This document shows positions 38,653-48,228 of a stretch of DNA of 64,000 nucleotides, piece after piece. This DNA comes from Paucilactobacillus oligofermentans DSM 15707 = LMG 22743 (lineage in GTDB: Bacteria; Bacillota; Bacilli; Lactobacillales; Lactobacillaceae): assembly GCF_001434315.1 (NCBI RefSeq), contig NZ_AZFE01000031.1, positions 83,851 through 147,850 on the forward strand. Direction: 5' to 3'. The position numbers and the translations under genes are program-made. Each line of letters opens with the position of its first letter. Position 1 is the first letter of the stretch. The notes under the pieces are model-generated. The model saw nothing but the letters and a program-made list of their open reading frames with translations. It had not been told where the DNA came from and searched no databases.

Positions 38653-38919
38653 TTAGATAATAACTGCTTTTTCGATAATCGATAAGAGACGGAAACGCTT
38701 TTTAGCGGACAAAGGTCGTGTTTCCATAATCTTAACAATATCACCGGTAGTGGCGTCATTATTTTCATCATGCGCATATAATTTCTTTGAATACTTCACA
38801 CGCTTACCGTAAACAGGATCACTTTTATATGTTTCGATAACAACAGTAATTGTCTTATCCATTTTATCTGAAACAACGCGACCTTGATATGTTTTACGAG
38901 CATTACGTTCTTCACTCAT
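38653..38919 (-). CDS. rpsQ: 30S ribosomal protein S17
   Basis: S17 is an early 30S assembly protein. Markers are [19 protein letters not shown] and the end [20 protein letters not shown] (88 residues). Confidence 0.98.
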   Translation of the reverse strand: MSEERNARKTYQGRVVSDKMDKTITVVIETYKSDPVYGKRVKYSKKLYAHDENNDATTGDIVKIMETRPLSAKKRFRLLSIIEKAVII

Positions 38920-38942
38920 GCGTTAGTCCTCCTTTTCGTATT

Positions 38943-39149
38943 CTATTTGTTCAATTCTTGTTGACGAATAACTGTTTTAATTCGAGCAATATCTTTACGA
39001 ACTTGCTTGAGACTTGCAGTGTTTTCCAATTGGCCTGTGGCAAGTTGAAAACGCAAGTTAAACAATTGATCTTTCAATTCTTTTTCTTTTGCAAGCATTT
39101 CATCAGTGGTTAATCCGTTAAGTTCTTGGACAAAATTCTTAGTCTTCAT
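38943..39149 (-). CDS. rpmC: 50S ribosomal protein L29
   Basis: L29 lies at the exit tunnel and binds chaperones and SRP. The helical hairpin [20 protein letters not shown] then [13 protein letters not shown] and [11 protein letters not shown] is characteristic. I choose the ATG at 39149 (MKTKNFVQ), with AGGTGG 8 nt upstream; the GTG at 39161 lies in that site. It overlaps the rplP end by 11 bp. Confidence 0.96.
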   Translation of the reverse strand: MKTKNFVQELNGLTTDEMLAKEKELKDQLFNLRFQLATGQLENTASLKQVRKDIARIKTVIRQQELNK

Positions 39150-39573
39150 TTGTTTCGCCACCTACTTCCTCACGTTTTATGATCTTAACGCGTACTGGCA
39201 ATTTGTGGCCTGCCAAACGTAATGCTTCGCGAGCGACTTCTTCAGAAACGCCACCAACTTCAAACATTACAGTACTACGTTTAACTGGAGCTACCCAACC
39301 TTCAGGAGCACCCTTACCATTACCCATACGAACACCTACACCCTTAGCAGTGTAAGACTTGTGAGGGAAAATTTTAATCCAAACTCTCCCACCACGTTTC
39401 ATGTAACGTGTCATAGCGATACGTGAGGCTTCGATTTGACGGTTTGAAATCCAATGAGATTCCAAAGCAACTAAACCATAATCACCGAAAGTAACAGTCT
39501 TGCCACCTTTGGCTTCACCACGCATATGTCCACGATGTTCACGACGATGCTTAACTCGTTTTGGTACTAGCAT
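39139..39573 (-). CDS. rplP: 50S ribosomal protein L16
   Basis: L16 contacts tRNA in the A site. The start [19 protein letters not shown] and [20 protein letters not shown] are diagnostic (144 residues). Confidence 0.98.
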   Translation of the reverse strand: MLVPKRVKHRREHRGHMRGEAKGGKTVTFGDYGLVALESHWISNRQIEASRIAMTRYMKRGGRVWIKIFPHKSYTAKGVGVRMGNGKGAPEGWVAPVKRSTVMFEVGGVSEEVAREALRLAGHKLPVRVKIIKREEVGGETNED

Positions 39574-39575
39574 GT

Positions 39576-40247
39576 TTATTTCCCTCCTTGCTCTGCAGCG
39601 CTTTTATGAACGCCTTTCTTTTCAGGGAGAATTTCCCCACGGTAAATCCAAGTTTTAACACCTAATTTACCGTATGTTGTCATTGCTTCGTCCCATGAAT
39701 AATCAATATCAGCACGCAATGTGTGTAAAGGAACAGTTCCTTCTGAATATGATTCAACACGTGACATATCAGCACCGTTCAAACGACCGGCAACTTGGGT
39801 TTTAATACCCTTTGCACCAGAACGCATTGTACGTTGCATTGCTCCACGCATAGCGCGACGGAAAGCAACACGTGCTTCTAATTGACGAGCAATACTTTCA
39901 CCGACAAGGTGAGCATCTAAATCAGGCTTTTTGATTTCAATAATGTTGATATGAACTCTCTTACCTGTAAGACTGTTTAATTCTTTACGAAGTGCTTCAA
40001 CTTCTGCACCGCCCTTACCAATAACCATTCCTGGCTTGGCTGTATGAATTGAAACGTTAACGCGATTTGCTGCACGTTCAATTTCAACGGTTGAAACAGA
40101 GGCTTCTGCAAGTCGTTTAGTGATATATTTGCGGATTTTTAAATCTTCATTTAAATATGTGGCGAATTCTTTTTCAGCATACCATTTGGCTTGCCAATCG
40201 TGAATGACACCAACACGGAAACCCGTTGGATTAATCTTTTGACCCAC
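39576..40247 (-). CDS. rpsC: 30S ribosomal protein S3
   Basis: S3 forms the mRNA entry channel. It has the N-terminal [18 protein letters not shown], the KH motif [13 protein letters not shown] and the C-terminal [12 protein letters not shown]. The start codon is a GTG at 40247 with GGAGG upstream (223 residues). Confidence 0.98.
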   Translation of the reverse strand: MGQKINPTGFRVGVIHDWQAKWYAEKEFATYLNEDLKIRKYITKRLAEASVSTVEIERAANRVNVSIHTAKPGMVIGKGGAEVEALRKELNSLTGKRVHINIIEIKKPDLDAHLVGESIARQLEARVAFRRAMRGAMQRTMRSGAKGIKTQVAGRLNGADMSRVESYSEGTVPLHTLRADIDYSWDEAMTTYGKLGVKTWIYRGEILPEKKGVHKSAAEQGGK

Positions 40248-40259
40248 TAGCTGTTCCTC

Positions 40260-40607
40260 CTATTTTTCTGATACAACCACTGTAATGTGACTTGTACGCT
40301 TATTAATTGGTGAAGCTGAACCCTTTGCACGAGGACGGAAACGCTTAAGCGTAGGTCCTTCGTTTGCAAATGTTTCGCTAACAACCAATGATTCGCGATC
40401 TAAATCAAAGTTATTTTCAGCGTTTGCAACAGCAGATTTTAAAACTTTTTCAATATCTGAAGCGGCACCACGAGGAGTGAACTTCAAAATTGCAAATGCT
40501 TCAGCGACGTTCTTACCACGAATAGTATCAAGTACTAAACTAGCTTTACGTGCTGAAACGCGAACAGTACGTGCAACAGCTTTTGCTGATGTAATTTGTT
40601 CTGCCAT
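40260..40607 (-). CDS. rplV: 50S ribosomal protein L22
   Basis: L22 lines the exit tunnel and is a target of macrolide resistance mutations. Markers are [40 protein letters not shown] (115 residues). The tunnel loop looks wild type. Confidence 0.98.
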   Translation of the reverse strand: MAEQITSAKAVARTVRVSARKASLVLDTIRGKNVAEAFAILKFTPRGAASDIEKVLKSAVANAENNFDLDRESLVVSETFANEGPTLKRFRPRAKGSASPINKRTSHITVVVSEK

Positions 40608-40623
40608 ATTAATTCACCCTCCT

Positions 40624-40905
40624 TTATTTTTTAACCGTCTTCTTATCGTCTGTACCATGTCCACGGTAAGTACGTGTAGGTACAAATTCGCCAAGCTTGT
40701 GTCCAACCATATCTTCTTGAACATAAACTGGTACGTGCTTGCGACCATCATATACAGCGAATGTTAACCCAATAAAACTTGGGAAAATTGTTGAACGACG
40801 AGACCATGTCTTGATGACCGTTTTCTTTTCAGAATCAGCTTGAGCTTCAACTTTTTTCAAAAGATGAGCATCAGCAAAAGGTCCCTTTTTTAAACTACGA
40901 CCCAT
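40624..40905 (-). CDS. rpsS: 30S ribosomal protein S19
   Basis: S19 lies in the 30S head next to S13. The start [19 protein letters not shown] and the [20 protein letters not shown] and [16 protein letters not shown] stretches identify it (93 residues). Confidence 0.98.
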   Translation of the reverse strand: MGRSLKKGPFADAHLLKKVEAQADSEKKTVIKTWSRRSTIFPSFIGLTFAVYDGRKHVPVYVQEDMVGHKLGEFVPTRTYRGHGTDDKKTVKK

Positions 40906-40947
40906 TGTTTGTATCCTCCTCTCGGACGTTTAGTTATCAATAACTTA

Positions 40948-41793
40948 TTAACGAGTATGTGGACCACGTTTACGACCACGAACAATGAACTTGCTTGAAC
41001 GTGCTTTATGTGAACGAGTCTTCTTACCAGCAGTTTTCTTACCCCATGGTGATAGAGGTGATGGACGACCAACTGGAGCTTTACCTTCACCACCACCATG
41101 CGGATGATCGTTAGGGTTCATTACTGATCCACGAACATGAGGACGTTGACCAGAATAGCGCTTGCGACCGGCCTTACCAATGTTAATCAATTCATGTTGT
41201 TCATTACCAACAGAACCGATAGTAGCACGACAAGTTGAAAGAACCATACGAACTTCAGCTGAAGCAAGACGTACAAGGACGTACTTACCTTCTTTACCAA
41301 GTAATTGAGCTGAGGCCCCTGCTGAACGAGCAAGTTGACCACCCTTACCTGGTTTTAATTCGATGTTGTGTACAACTGTACCAACAGGAATGTTTGATAA
41401 TGGTAATGAGTTACCAACTTTGATATCAGCATCAGGTCCAGATTGAACTTGCATGCCAACTTCTAATCCCTTAGGAGCAACGATGTATGACTTGATACCA
41501 TCAGCATATACTAACAATGCAATATTTGCTGTACGGTTTGGATCATATTCGATTGCCTTAACGGTTGCTGGAACATCATCTTTGATACGTTTGAAGTCAA
41601 TAATACGATATTGACGTTTTGTACCACCACCACGATGACGAACAGTAATTTTACCATAACTGTTACGACCAGCGTTGTGACTTAATGGTGCCAATAATGA
41701 TTTTTCTGGTGTTGTCTTTGTAATTTCTTCAAAGTCAGAACCAGTCATATTACGACGACCATTAGTGGTTGGTTTGTATTTACGAATTCCCAC
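40948..41793 (-). CDS. rplB: 50S ribosomal protein L2
   Basis: L2 is needed for peptidyl transfer and subunit joining. The conserved [32 protein letters not shown] and the C-terminal [20 protein letters not shown] with the essential His are present. The start codon is a GTG at 41793, 8 nt after AGGAGG (281 residues). Confidence 0.98.
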   Translation of the reverse strand: MGIRKYKPTTNGRRNMTGSDFEEITKTTPEKSLLAPLSHNAGRNSYGKITVRHRGGGTKRQYRIIDFKRIKDDVPATVKAIEYDPNRTANIALLVYADGIKSYIVAPKGLEVGMQVQSGPDADIKVGNSLPLSNIPVGTVVHNIELKPGKGGQLARSAGASAQLLGKEGKYVLVRLASAEVRMVLSTCRATIGSVGNEQHELINIGKAGRKRYSGQRPHVRGSVMNPNDHPHGGGEGKAPVGRPSPLSPWGKKTAGKKTRSHKARSSKFIVRGRKRGPHTR

Positions 41794-41821
41794 TATTTTT
41801 TCCTCCTATCTTAATTATTAA

Positions 41822-42109
41822 TTATTCTTCGTTGAATAATTTAATTTCTTTAGAATCGGCAGATAAAGTAACAATAGCCTTACGACGCTTCTTAGTATAA
41901 CCGGCGTAACGACCTTGGCGCTTTAATTTACCGCGAACATTCATGATGTTAACTTGCACAACTTTAACTTCGAAGATTTCTTCAATAGCTTTTTTAACTT
42001 GTGTCTTGGTAGCTCGTACATCAACATCGAATGTGTAGCGCTTGTCATCCATTGTTGCCATTGATGCTTCGGTAATCACTGGACGTAAAATAATTTCGCG
42101 TGCTTCCAT
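41822..42109 (-). CDS. rplW: 50S ribosomal protein L23
   Basis: L23 at the tunnel exit docks trigger factor and SRP. Markers are [37 protein letters not shown] and [17 protein letters not shown] (95 residues). It overlaps rplD by 1 nt. Confidence 0.98.
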   Translation of the reverse strand: MEAREIILRPVITEASMATMDDKRYTFDVDVRATKTQVKKAIEEIFEVKVVQVNIMNVRGKLKRQGRYAGYTKKRRKAIVTLSADSKEIKLFNEE

Positions 42110-42735
42110 TATGCGAGTACCTCCTCTACTTGAGAAAGAGCTGCTTGAGTAATTACTAACTTAGTGTTATTAACTACATTTAAAATGTTGACACCAGATG
42201 CACTAACTACTGTAACGTTTGGTAAGTTACGTGCAGATAATTCAACATTTTCACTGCTTTCATCAAGTACTAATAAAGTTTTTTCAGAAACTTTTAAGTT
42301 GTTTAGAACAGCTGCAAAGTCTTTTGTCTTAGGAGCGTCTAGCTTAAGTGAATCAACGACTACTAGGCCGTTATCAATAACTTTCTGTGAAAGTACTGAC
42401 TTCATAGCTAATTGGCGAACCTTTTGAGGTAACTTGTAGCTGTATGAACGTGGTGTAGGTCCGAAGACGATACCACCGCCACGCCATTGTGGTGAACGGA
42501 TTGACCCTTGACGAGCACGACCAGTTCCCTTTTGACGCCATGGCTTTCTACCACCACCACGGACAGCACTACGGTTTTTAACCGCATGTGTACCTTGGCG
42601 CAATGAAGCACGTTGGCGTAGAATTGCGTCGAAAACGACACTTTCATTTGGTTCGATACCGAAAACATCAGCATTCAAATCAACTGAACCGTTTTCTTTA
42701 CCATCTTGTTTATATAATGCAACACTTGTTGTCAT
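42109..42735 (-). CDS. rplD: 50S ribosomal protein L4
   Basis: L4 lines the tunnel and in some bacteria represses its own operon. The stretches [39 protein letters not shown] and [17 protein letters not shown] are diagnostic (208 residues). Confidence 0.98.
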   Translation of the reverse strand: MTTSVALYKQDGKENGSVDLNADVFGIEPNESVVFDAILRQRASLRQGTHAVKNRSAVRGGGRKPWRQKGTGRARQGSIRSPQWRGGGIVFGPTPRSYSYKLPQKVRQLAMKSVLSQKVIDNGLVVVDSLKLDAPKTKDFAAVLNNLKVSEKTLLVLDESSENVELSARNLPNVTVVSASGVNILNVVNNTKLVITQAALSQVEEVLA

Positions 42736-42753
42736 TATCTAGTTCCTCCTTCC

Positions 42754-43419
42754 TTAAGCTTTATTTGCTTGCTTGCTAAGATTTTTCTTAGTGAAAGCTT
42801 TGATTGAGTTTGTAATTGTAACGTATGATTTGTTAGCACCAGGGACATTTCCCTTGATTAACAATACGTTGTTGTCTGTATCGGCACGAACGATCTTAAG
42901 GTTTTGTACTGTAACAGTATTTCCACCCATGCGACCAGGTAATGCCTTACCCTTGAACACTCGGTTAATAACAGCACCAAGTGAACCAGGACGACGATGA
43001 TAACGAGAACCATGAGACATAGGTCCACGACGTTGTCCGTCTTTATGGATGTTACCTTGGAAACCATGTCCCTTTGTTGTTCCAGTTACGTCAACGGCTT
43101 CACCAGCTTCAAAAAGTGAAGCATTGATTTCGCCACCAACTGTGATATCCTCTCCTAATTCAGCGTCTCGTATTTCACTAATGAAGCGCTTAGGAGTAGT
43201 TTTTGCTTTTGCTACATGACCTTGTTCGGGTTTGTTGCTTAGAAATTCGCGCTTATCGTCGAATCCTAATTGAACGGCCTTATAACCATCATTTTCAACT
43301 GTTTTAAGTTGTAAAACAACGTTAGGTGTTACGTCCACAACAGTAACAGGCACTAGTTCACCAGATTCAGTAAATACTTGTGTCATACCGACTTTTTTAC
43401 CTAAGATTCCTTTGGTCAT
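42754..43419 (-). CDS. rplC: 50S ribosomal protein L3
   Basis: L3 is an early assembly protein reaching the peptidyl transferase centre. Markers are [40 protein letters not shown] and [17 protein letters not shown] (221 residues). Confidence 0.98.
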   Translation of the reverse strand: MTKGILGKKVGMTQVFTESGELVPVTVVDVTPNVVLQLKTVENDGYKAVQLGFDDKREFLSNKPEQGHVAKAKTTPKRFISEIRDAELGEDITVGGEINASLFEAGEAVDVTGTTKGHGFQGNIHKDGQRRGPMSHGSRYHRRPGSLGAVINRVFKGKALPGRMGGNTVTVQNLKIVRADTDNNVLLIKGNVPGANKSYVTITNSIKAFTKKNLSKQANKA

Positions 43420-43455
43420 GAGTACACCTCCAATATTTTGTAATTTTTTTCTAGA

Positions 43456-43764
43456 TTAAAGCTTGATTTCGATATCTACACCACTAGGCAAGTCGAGTTT
43501 CATTAATGAATCAACTGTCTTAGGTGTTGGATCTACGATGTCAATCAAACGCTTATGAGTACGCATTTCAAATTGTTCACGTGAATCCTTATGCTTATGT
43601 GGTGAACGGAGCACCGTGTATAAAGTACGTTCCGTTGGTAGCGGAATCGGACCTGAAATTGATGCACCTGTACGTTTCGCAGTCTCGACAATTTTGTCAG
43701 CAGACTGGTCTAAAATACGATGCTCATAAGCCTTCAAACGAATACGAATCTTTTGGTTTGCCAT
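43456..43764 (-). CDS. rpsJ: 30S ribosomal protein S10
   Basis: S10 works in the 30S subunit and, with NusB, in antitermination. The stretches [40 protein letters not shown] and the end [11 protein letters not shown] identify it (102 residues). It is the first gene of the S10-spc-alpha cluster and is preceded by a promoter and a structured leader of about 165 nt. Confidence 0.98.
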   Translation of the reverse strand: MANQKIRIRLKAYEHRILDQSADKIVETAKRTGASISGPIPLPTERTLYTVLRSPHKHKDSREQFEMRTHKRLIDIVDPTPKTVDSLMKLDLPSGVDIEIKL

Positions 43765-43930
43765 TTTGTTCCCTCCTTCGTCAATTTTTTAAAATTTGAC
43801 TAGCTCCGTGAAAGTTACCGCCACATCCTGTGGCAAAGCGTCCGGGTGTGTCGCAATCTTTCGCATCAACGCTCTTCATTGTCTTAAGCCCACCCGAGGG
43901 CAGCATTCACCCCTTCGAAAGCTCAAGTAC
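43765..43930 (-). ncRNA. Structured 5' leader of the S10 operon
   Basis: The transcribed leader of about 165 nt contains a perfect hairpin GCCACA/TGTGGC with a 3-nt loop (43820-43834) and a GC-rich GCCC/GGGC hairpin (43888-43901), and is markedly more GC-rich than other intergenic DNA here. No intrinsic terminator is seen in it. By analogy with r-protein leaders it may bind a ribosomal protein; this is an inference. Confidence 0.5.
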
Positions 43931-43936
43931 TTATCC

Positions 43937-43965
43937 ATAATACTAGAATTATCAAGGTAACACAA
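43937..43965 (-). promoter_or_regulatory. Promoter of the S10-spc-alpha superoperon
   Basis: On the minus strand TTGTGT (43960-43965), a 17-nt spacer and TATTAT (43937-43942) lie about 175 nt upstream of rpsJ, just after the fusA terminator. Confidence 0.7.
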
Positions 43966-44031
43966 GCTTTTTTCACAATTTATTGCTTTTTTTTTATTAC
44001 ATTTTCATGACAGATATTTTTATTAATTCTA

Positions 44032-44078
44032 CAAAAAAATCTCAAAATCTGAAAAATAATCAGATTTTGAGATTTTTT
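44032..44078. terminator. Terminator after fusA
   Basis: A 15-bp perfect stem (AATCTCAAAATCTGA with its complement) and a 7-nt loop are flanked by T runs on both strands. It lies just after the fusA stop and ends the str operon. Confidence 0.92.
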
Positions 44079-44089
44079 ACATTTAAGAA

Positions 44090-46186
44090 TTATTCTTTAA
44101 TGTTTGAACCACCATTTTTCTTGATGATTTCTTCTTGAACAGACTTAGGAACAGCTTCGTAATGATCAAATGTCATGGTAAATACTCCACGACCTTGTGA
44201 TGCTGAACGAAGAGTTGTTGCATATCCGAACATTTCTGATAGAGGAACATAAGAATGAACTTGTTGTGCATTTCCACGTTCTTCCATACCATCAATACGT
44301 CCACGACGAGCAGTAACTTGTCCCATGATATCACCCATGTATTCTTCAGGGATAACGATATCAACTTTCATAATTGGTTCAAGGATAACAGCACCGGCAT
44401 TCTTAGCAGCATTACGCAATGCTAATGAAGCGGCAACCTTAAATGAAGCTTCAGATGAATCGACATCATGATAACTACCATCATATAATTTGGCTTTCAA
44501 ATCAACCAATGGATATCCGGCAAGAACACCATTTTCAAGTGATTCACGAAGACCTTGTTCAACTGAAGGAATATATTCACGAGGAACAACCCCACCAACA
44601 ATAGCATCTTCGAATTCAAATCCAGCACCCTCTTCATTAGGTGTAAATTCGATTGAAACGTCCCCATATTGACCCTTACCACCAGATTGGCGAACAAACT
44701 TACCTTGAGCAGAAGTTTGTTTTGTGAAGGCTTCACGATAGGCAACTTGTGGAGCACCAACTGTAGCTTCAACGTTAAATTCACGTCTCATACGGTCAAT
44801 GATGATATCCAAATGCAATTCACCCATTCCGGCGATCAATGTTTCACCAGTTTCAGGATTAGTTTCAGCCTTAAATGAAGGATCTTCTTCAGCAAGCTTT
44901 TGTAAAGCAATATCCATCTTATCTTGGTCAGCCTTTGATTTAGGTTCAACGGCAACTTGGATAACGGGATCAGGGAATTCCATAGATTCAAGTTTCAATG
45001 GATGATCAGGTGAAGTCAATGAATCACCAGTAGTTGTATTCTTTAGACCAATCGCAGCAGCGATATCACCAGAGAATACTTCTGGAATTTCTTGACGGTG
45101 ATTTGAATGCATTTGTAGCAAACGACCAACACGTTCACGTTTACCCTTAGTTGTGTTCAATACATATGAACCTGATTCAAGTGTACCAGTATAAACACGG
45201 ATAAATGTTAAACGACCAACGAAAGGATCAGTTGCAATCTTAAATGCTAAGGCAGCAAATGGCTTAGTATCATCAGCTTCAAGTTCAACATTTTCATCAG
45301 TATCAGGATCTGTTGCGTTGTATGGACGAACATCCAATGGTGATGGAAGATAGTCAACAACGGCATCTAACATCATTTGAACACCCTTATTCTTAAAGGC
45401 AGAACCAGCAAGAACAGGGAATAATGTTAGTTCCAAAGTTCCTTTACGGATAGCAGCTTTAATTTCTGCTTTAGAAACTTCTTCTCCGTTAAGGTATTTT
45501 TCCATAATGCCATCATCAATGTCAGCTAAAGTTTCAACCATAGCATCATGACGCTTCTTTGCTTCTTCAGCAAATTCTTCAGGAATATCAACTGTATCCC
45601 ATTCTGCACCATCATCACCATGATAAAGATCAGCTTTCATTTCAACTAAATCAATGATACCGCGGAAGTCATCTTCGGCACCGATTGGCATTTGAATTGG
45701 TAAAGCATTAGCTTGAAGGCGATCTTTGATTGTTTCAACAGAAAAATCAAAGTTAGCACCCATCTTATCCATCTTGTTAGCAAAAACGATACGAGGAACA
45801 TTGTATTCTGATGCTTGACGCCAAACTGTTTCAGTTTGAGGTTCTACACCGGCTTGTGCATCAAGCACAGCAACGGCGCCATCAAGAACACGAAGTGAAC
45901 GTTCAACTTCAATAGTGAAATCCACGTGTCCAGGAGTATCAATAATGTTAATACGATGATCTTTCCATGCAGCTGTAGTAGCAGCTGATGTAATTGTGAT
46001 CCCACGTTCTTGTTCTTGGGCCATCCAATCCATTTGTGAAGCTCCATCATGAGTTTCACCAATTTTATGAATTTTACCAGTATAGTACAAGATACGTTCT
46101 GTTGTAGTTGTTTTACCAGCATCAATATGGGCCATGATACCGATATTACGAGTCATTTCAAGTGGAAATTCGCGTTTGTTTGCCAT
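44090..46186 (-). CDS. fusA: Elongation factor G
   Basis: EF-G is the GTPase that drives translocation and, with RRF, ribosome recycling. G1 is [20 protein letters not shown]3 is [11 protein letters not shown] and G4 is NKMDKMGA. Domains II-V follow in order, ending with [20 protein letters not shown]. The 698-residue length is standard. It is preceded by a 128-bp gap that contains an intrinsic terminator, unusual for the str operon. Confidence 0.98.
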   Translation of the reverse strand: MANKREFPLEMTRNIGIMAHIDAGKTTTTERILYYTGKIHKIGETHDGASQMDWMAQEQERGITITSAATTAAWKDHRINIIDTPGHVDFTIEVERSLRVLDGAVAVLDAQAGVEPQTETVWRQASEYNVPRIVFANKMDKMGANFDFSVETIKDRLQANALPIQMPIGAEDDFRGIIDLVEMKADLYHGDDGAEWDTVDIPEEFAEEAKKRHDAMVETLADIDDGIMEKYLNGEEVSKAEIKAAIRKGTLELTLFPVLAGSAFKNKGVQMMLDAVVDYLPSPLDVRPYNATDPDTDENVELEADDTKPFAALAFKIATDPFVGRLTFIRVYTGTLESGSYVLNTTKGKRERVGRLLQMHSNHRQEIPEVFSGDIAAAIGLKNTTTGDSLTSPDHPLKLESMEFPDPVIQVAVEPKSKADQDKMDIALQKLAEEDPSFKAETNPETGETLIAGMGELHLDIIIDRMRREFNVEATVGAPQVAYREAFTKQTSAQGKFVRQSGGKGQYGDVSIEFTPNEEGAGFEFEDAIVGGVVPREYIPSVEQGLRESLENGVLAGYPLVDLKAKLYDGSYHDVDSSEASFKVAASLALRNAAKNAGAVILEPIMKVDIVIPEEYMGDIMGQVTARRGRIDGMEERGNAQQVHSYVPLSEMFGYATTLRSASQGRGVFTMTFDHYEAVPKSVQEEIIKKNGGSNIKE

Positions 46187-46234
46187 CTGAAAATAGTTCT
46201 CCTTCCAAATTTTGAATAATTAGATTAACTTCTG

Positions 46235-46280
46235 AAAAAAAGTGGCTCCTATATGAACACATATAACAGCCACTTTTAAA
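46235..46280 (-). terminator. Intrinsic terminator between rpsG and fusA
   Basis: On the minus strand AAAAGTGGCT (46268-46277) and AGCCACTTTT (46238-46247) form a perfect 10-bp stem, with an inner ATAT/ATAT pairing in the loop, and seven T follow. It lies inside the str operon, about 50 nt before the fusA start. Confidence 0.82.
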
Positions 46281-46314
46281 AGATATTATTGGATTAAACC
46301 AATAATTTTGAATC

Positions 46315-46785
46315 TTACCAACGATAATGTGCGAATGCACGGTTGGCGTCAGCCATTTTATGAGTGTCTTCACGTTTCTTAACTGAAGCACCAGTTTCAT
46401 TAGCTGCATCCATGATTTCACGTGCAAGACGTTCTGTCATAGTATGTTCCCCACGTGAACGTGAGTATTGAGCAATCCAACGAAGTGCAAGAGTTGTACG
46501 ACGATCTGGACGAACTTCAATCGGAACTTGATAGTTAGATCCACCAACACGGCGAGCCTTAACTTCAAGAACTGGCATAACATTTTCCATTGCTTTTTCG
46601 AAAACTTCAACGGGATTGTTACCAGTTTCTTCCTTAATTAAATCAAATGCTGAATAGATAATTTTTGAAGCAGTTCCGCGCTTACCATCAATCATCAAAC
46701 GGTTGATTAAGCTGGTAACTAGCTTTGAATTGTACATTGGATCTGGAATAACTTCTGCTTTTTGTACATGACCTTTACGTGGCAT
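46315..46785 (-). CDS. rpsG: 30S ribosomal protein S7
   Basis: S7 organises the 30S head and lies at the E site. Markers are [40 protein letters not shown] and the end [17 protein letters not shown] (156 residues). Confidence 0.98.
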   Translation of the reverse strand: MPRKGHVQKAEVIPDPMYNSKLVTSLINRLMIDGKRGTASKIIYSAFDLIKEETGNNPVEVFEKAMENVMPVLEVKARRVGGSNYQVPIEVRPDRRTTLALRWIAQYSRSRGEHTMTERLAREIMDAANETGASVKKREDTHKMADANRAFAHYRW

Positions 46786-46799
46786 TAATTAACTTCCTC

Positions 46800-47213
46800 C
46801 TAAGCCTTTGGTTTTTTTGTTCCGTATTTAGAACGACTTTGACGACGTTCATCAACACCGGCAGTATCTAAAGTACCACGGACGATATGGTAACGAACCC
46901 CTGGTAAATCCTTAACACGGCCTCCACGAATCAAGACAACACTATGTTCTTGTAAGTTATGTCCGATACCTGGAATATAAGCTGTAACTTCAATCAAGTT
47001 TGAAAGACGTACACGAGCGTACTTACGTAGAGCAGAGTTAGGCTTTTTAGGTGTCATAGTTCCGACACGAGTAGCAACTCCTCGTTTTTGTGGTGATGGG
47101 TTAACAATAGCTGCTTTTTTGTAGCTGTTGTAACCAAAGCTCAAGGCAGGAGCCTTTGACTTTGATGTTTGAGACTTACGTCCCTTACGTACTAATTGGT
47201 TAATAGTAGGCAT
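46800..47213 (-). CDS. rpsL: 30S ribosomal protein S12
   Basis: S12 monitors decoding. The start [14 protein letters not shown] and the conserved [19 protein letters not shown] and [16 protein letters not shown] are present. The lysine in PKKPNSA, a site of streptomycin resistance mutations, is wild type. I choose the ATG at 47213 with GGAAGGGGAA upstream, giving 137 residues. Confidence 0.98.
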   Translation of the reverse strand: MPTINQLVRKGRKSQTSKSKAPALSFGYNSYKKAAIVNPSPQKRGVATRVGTMTPKKPNSALRKYARVRLSNLIEVTAYIPGIGHNLQEHSVVLIRGGRVKDLPGVRYHIVRGTLDTAGVDERRQSRSKYGTKKPKA

Positions 47214-47272
47214 TAAAATGTTCCCCTTCCGAATTTTAAGTCCACACATCCAGGTGGTTCATTTTTTGTTAT

Positions 47273-47344
47273 AAAAAAATGACACAAGAATCGTGTTTTA
47301 ATTTGCGATACCCGTCGACGCCAGTAATAACTGTCAATCGACAG
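47273..47344 (-). ncRNA. Hairpins in the str operon leader
   Basis: The leader of about 155 nt contains CTGTC/GACAG with a 4-nt loop (47331-47344) and, nearer rpsL, ACACGA/TTGTGT with a 3-nt loop followed by CATTTTTTT (47273-47296). The second looks like a weak intrinsic terminator and may act as an attenuator. Confidence 0.4.
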
Positions 47345-47375
47345 AATAACTGTGTTGTGAAAAAGCACCTTTACA

Positions 47376-47404
47376 AGAATAGCATGTGTTTATAGATGTG
47401 TCAA
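47376..47404 (-). promoter_or_regulatory. Promoter of the str operon (rpsL-rpsG-fusA)
   Basis: On the minus strand a perfect -35 TTGACA (47399-47404), 17 nt and TATTCT (47376-47381) lie about 165 nt upstream of rpsL. This is the best promoter match in the window. Confidence 0.82.
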
Positions 47405-47425
47405 CACGCTTTCCACCAAAACCAC

Positions 47426-47454
47426 TTAACTTTTTTAATTAATTTAATTTATAA
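47426..47454 (+). promoter_or_regulatory. Putative promoter of the prepilin peptidase gene
   Basis: TTAACT (47426-47431), 17 nt and TTATAA (47449-47454) lie about 38 nt before the ATG. The match is modest in AT-rich DNA. No competence (ComX) box was recognised. Confidence 0.35.
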
Positions 47455-47491
47455 AAATCGCCGTAACTATTTTATAAAGGAGACTTTATCA

Positions 47492-48175
47492 ATGTCATTC
47501 ATTTTATTTTTATATGGAACAATTTTAGCATCATTTATTACCTTATGTGCATATCGAATTCCAAACCACGTTTCTATCTTTTATCCACGGTCCTATTGTG
47601 ATCAATGTAATCACCAACTCCGCTACTGGCAACTAATCCCAATTATTGGATTCATTTTACAACGAGGCAAGTGCTATGATTGCAGGCAACGAATTACGCC
47701 ACTTTCAACTTTACTTGAATTATTTGCCGGTTTCATTGCAATTCATGCGCCTTATCATCATTTAATTAATTTATTTGCATTCATCTTATTTTATTCGGCA
47801 TTATTGTTCATTACTGCTACTGACTGGCAGCAACAATTTTTCTATTCATTTGGACTAATTGGCCTCTTGCCTGGAATTTCACTATTTAGTTCACATCATC
47901 ATTGGACCTTAGCATTATTAATCTCATTAGTAGCCACTTTAGTATTTTTACTTTTGTTATCGCAATTAACTAATGGTTTAGGTGTTGGCGATATTGAACT
48001 AATCTTAATTTTTGAAATGTTAGTTGGTTTTTACGCTACTCTACAAATCATTTTAATTTCCTCTTCGCTAGCCATATTATTACTCATATTTATTCATAAA
48101 CAGCAACGCATTGCGTTTGTTCCATTCTTATCGCTTGGCTTTATCTGTGTAACCCAATTTTTATTTTATATGTAA
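47492..48175 (+). CDS. comC: Prepilin peptidase (type IV leader peptidase, A24 family, ComC-like)
   Basis: This polytopic membrane aspartic protease cleaves and methylates prepilin-like proteins such as ComGC of the DNA-uptake machinery. Two CxxC pairs (Cys36/39 and Cys61/64) form the zinc-binding N-terminal loop. The catalytic aspartates are Asp111 (TATDWQQQ) and Asp167 in the GxGD motif (GLGVGDIEL). The 227-residue length fits. AAGGAG lies 9 nt before the ATG at 47492; an in-frame extension to 47396 overlaps the str promoter and has no homology. It lies between str and rpoC on the opposite strand. Confidence 0.9.
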   Translation: MSFILFLYGTILASFITLCAYRIPNHVSIFYPRSYCDQCNHQLRYWQLIPIIGFILQRGKCYDCRQRITPLSTLLELFAGFIAIHAPYHHLINLFAFILFYSALLFITATDWQQQFFYSFGLIGLLPGISLFSSHHHWTLALLISLVATLVFLLLLSQLTNGLGVGDIELILIFEMLVGFYATLQIILISSSLAILLLIFIHKQQRIAFVPFLSLGFICVTQFLFYM

Positions 48176-48207
48176 AAAAGGTCACTACCTGAGGTAGTGA
48201 CCTTTTA
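48174..48207. terminator. Bidirectional terminator between comC and rpoC
   Basis: AAAAGGTCACTACCT and its exact complement form a 15-bp stem with a 2-nt centre, flanked by A and T runs. It ends comC on the plus strand and rpoBC on the minus strand. Confidence 0.93.
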
Positions 48208-48228
48208 AAATTAAAGCATTAACTAGCT

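Noticed and set aside
47396..47491. N-terminal extension of the prepilin peptidase to 47396
   Set aside because: It overlaps the str promoter and lacks homology, while the ATG at 47492 has AAGGAG and fits the family start.
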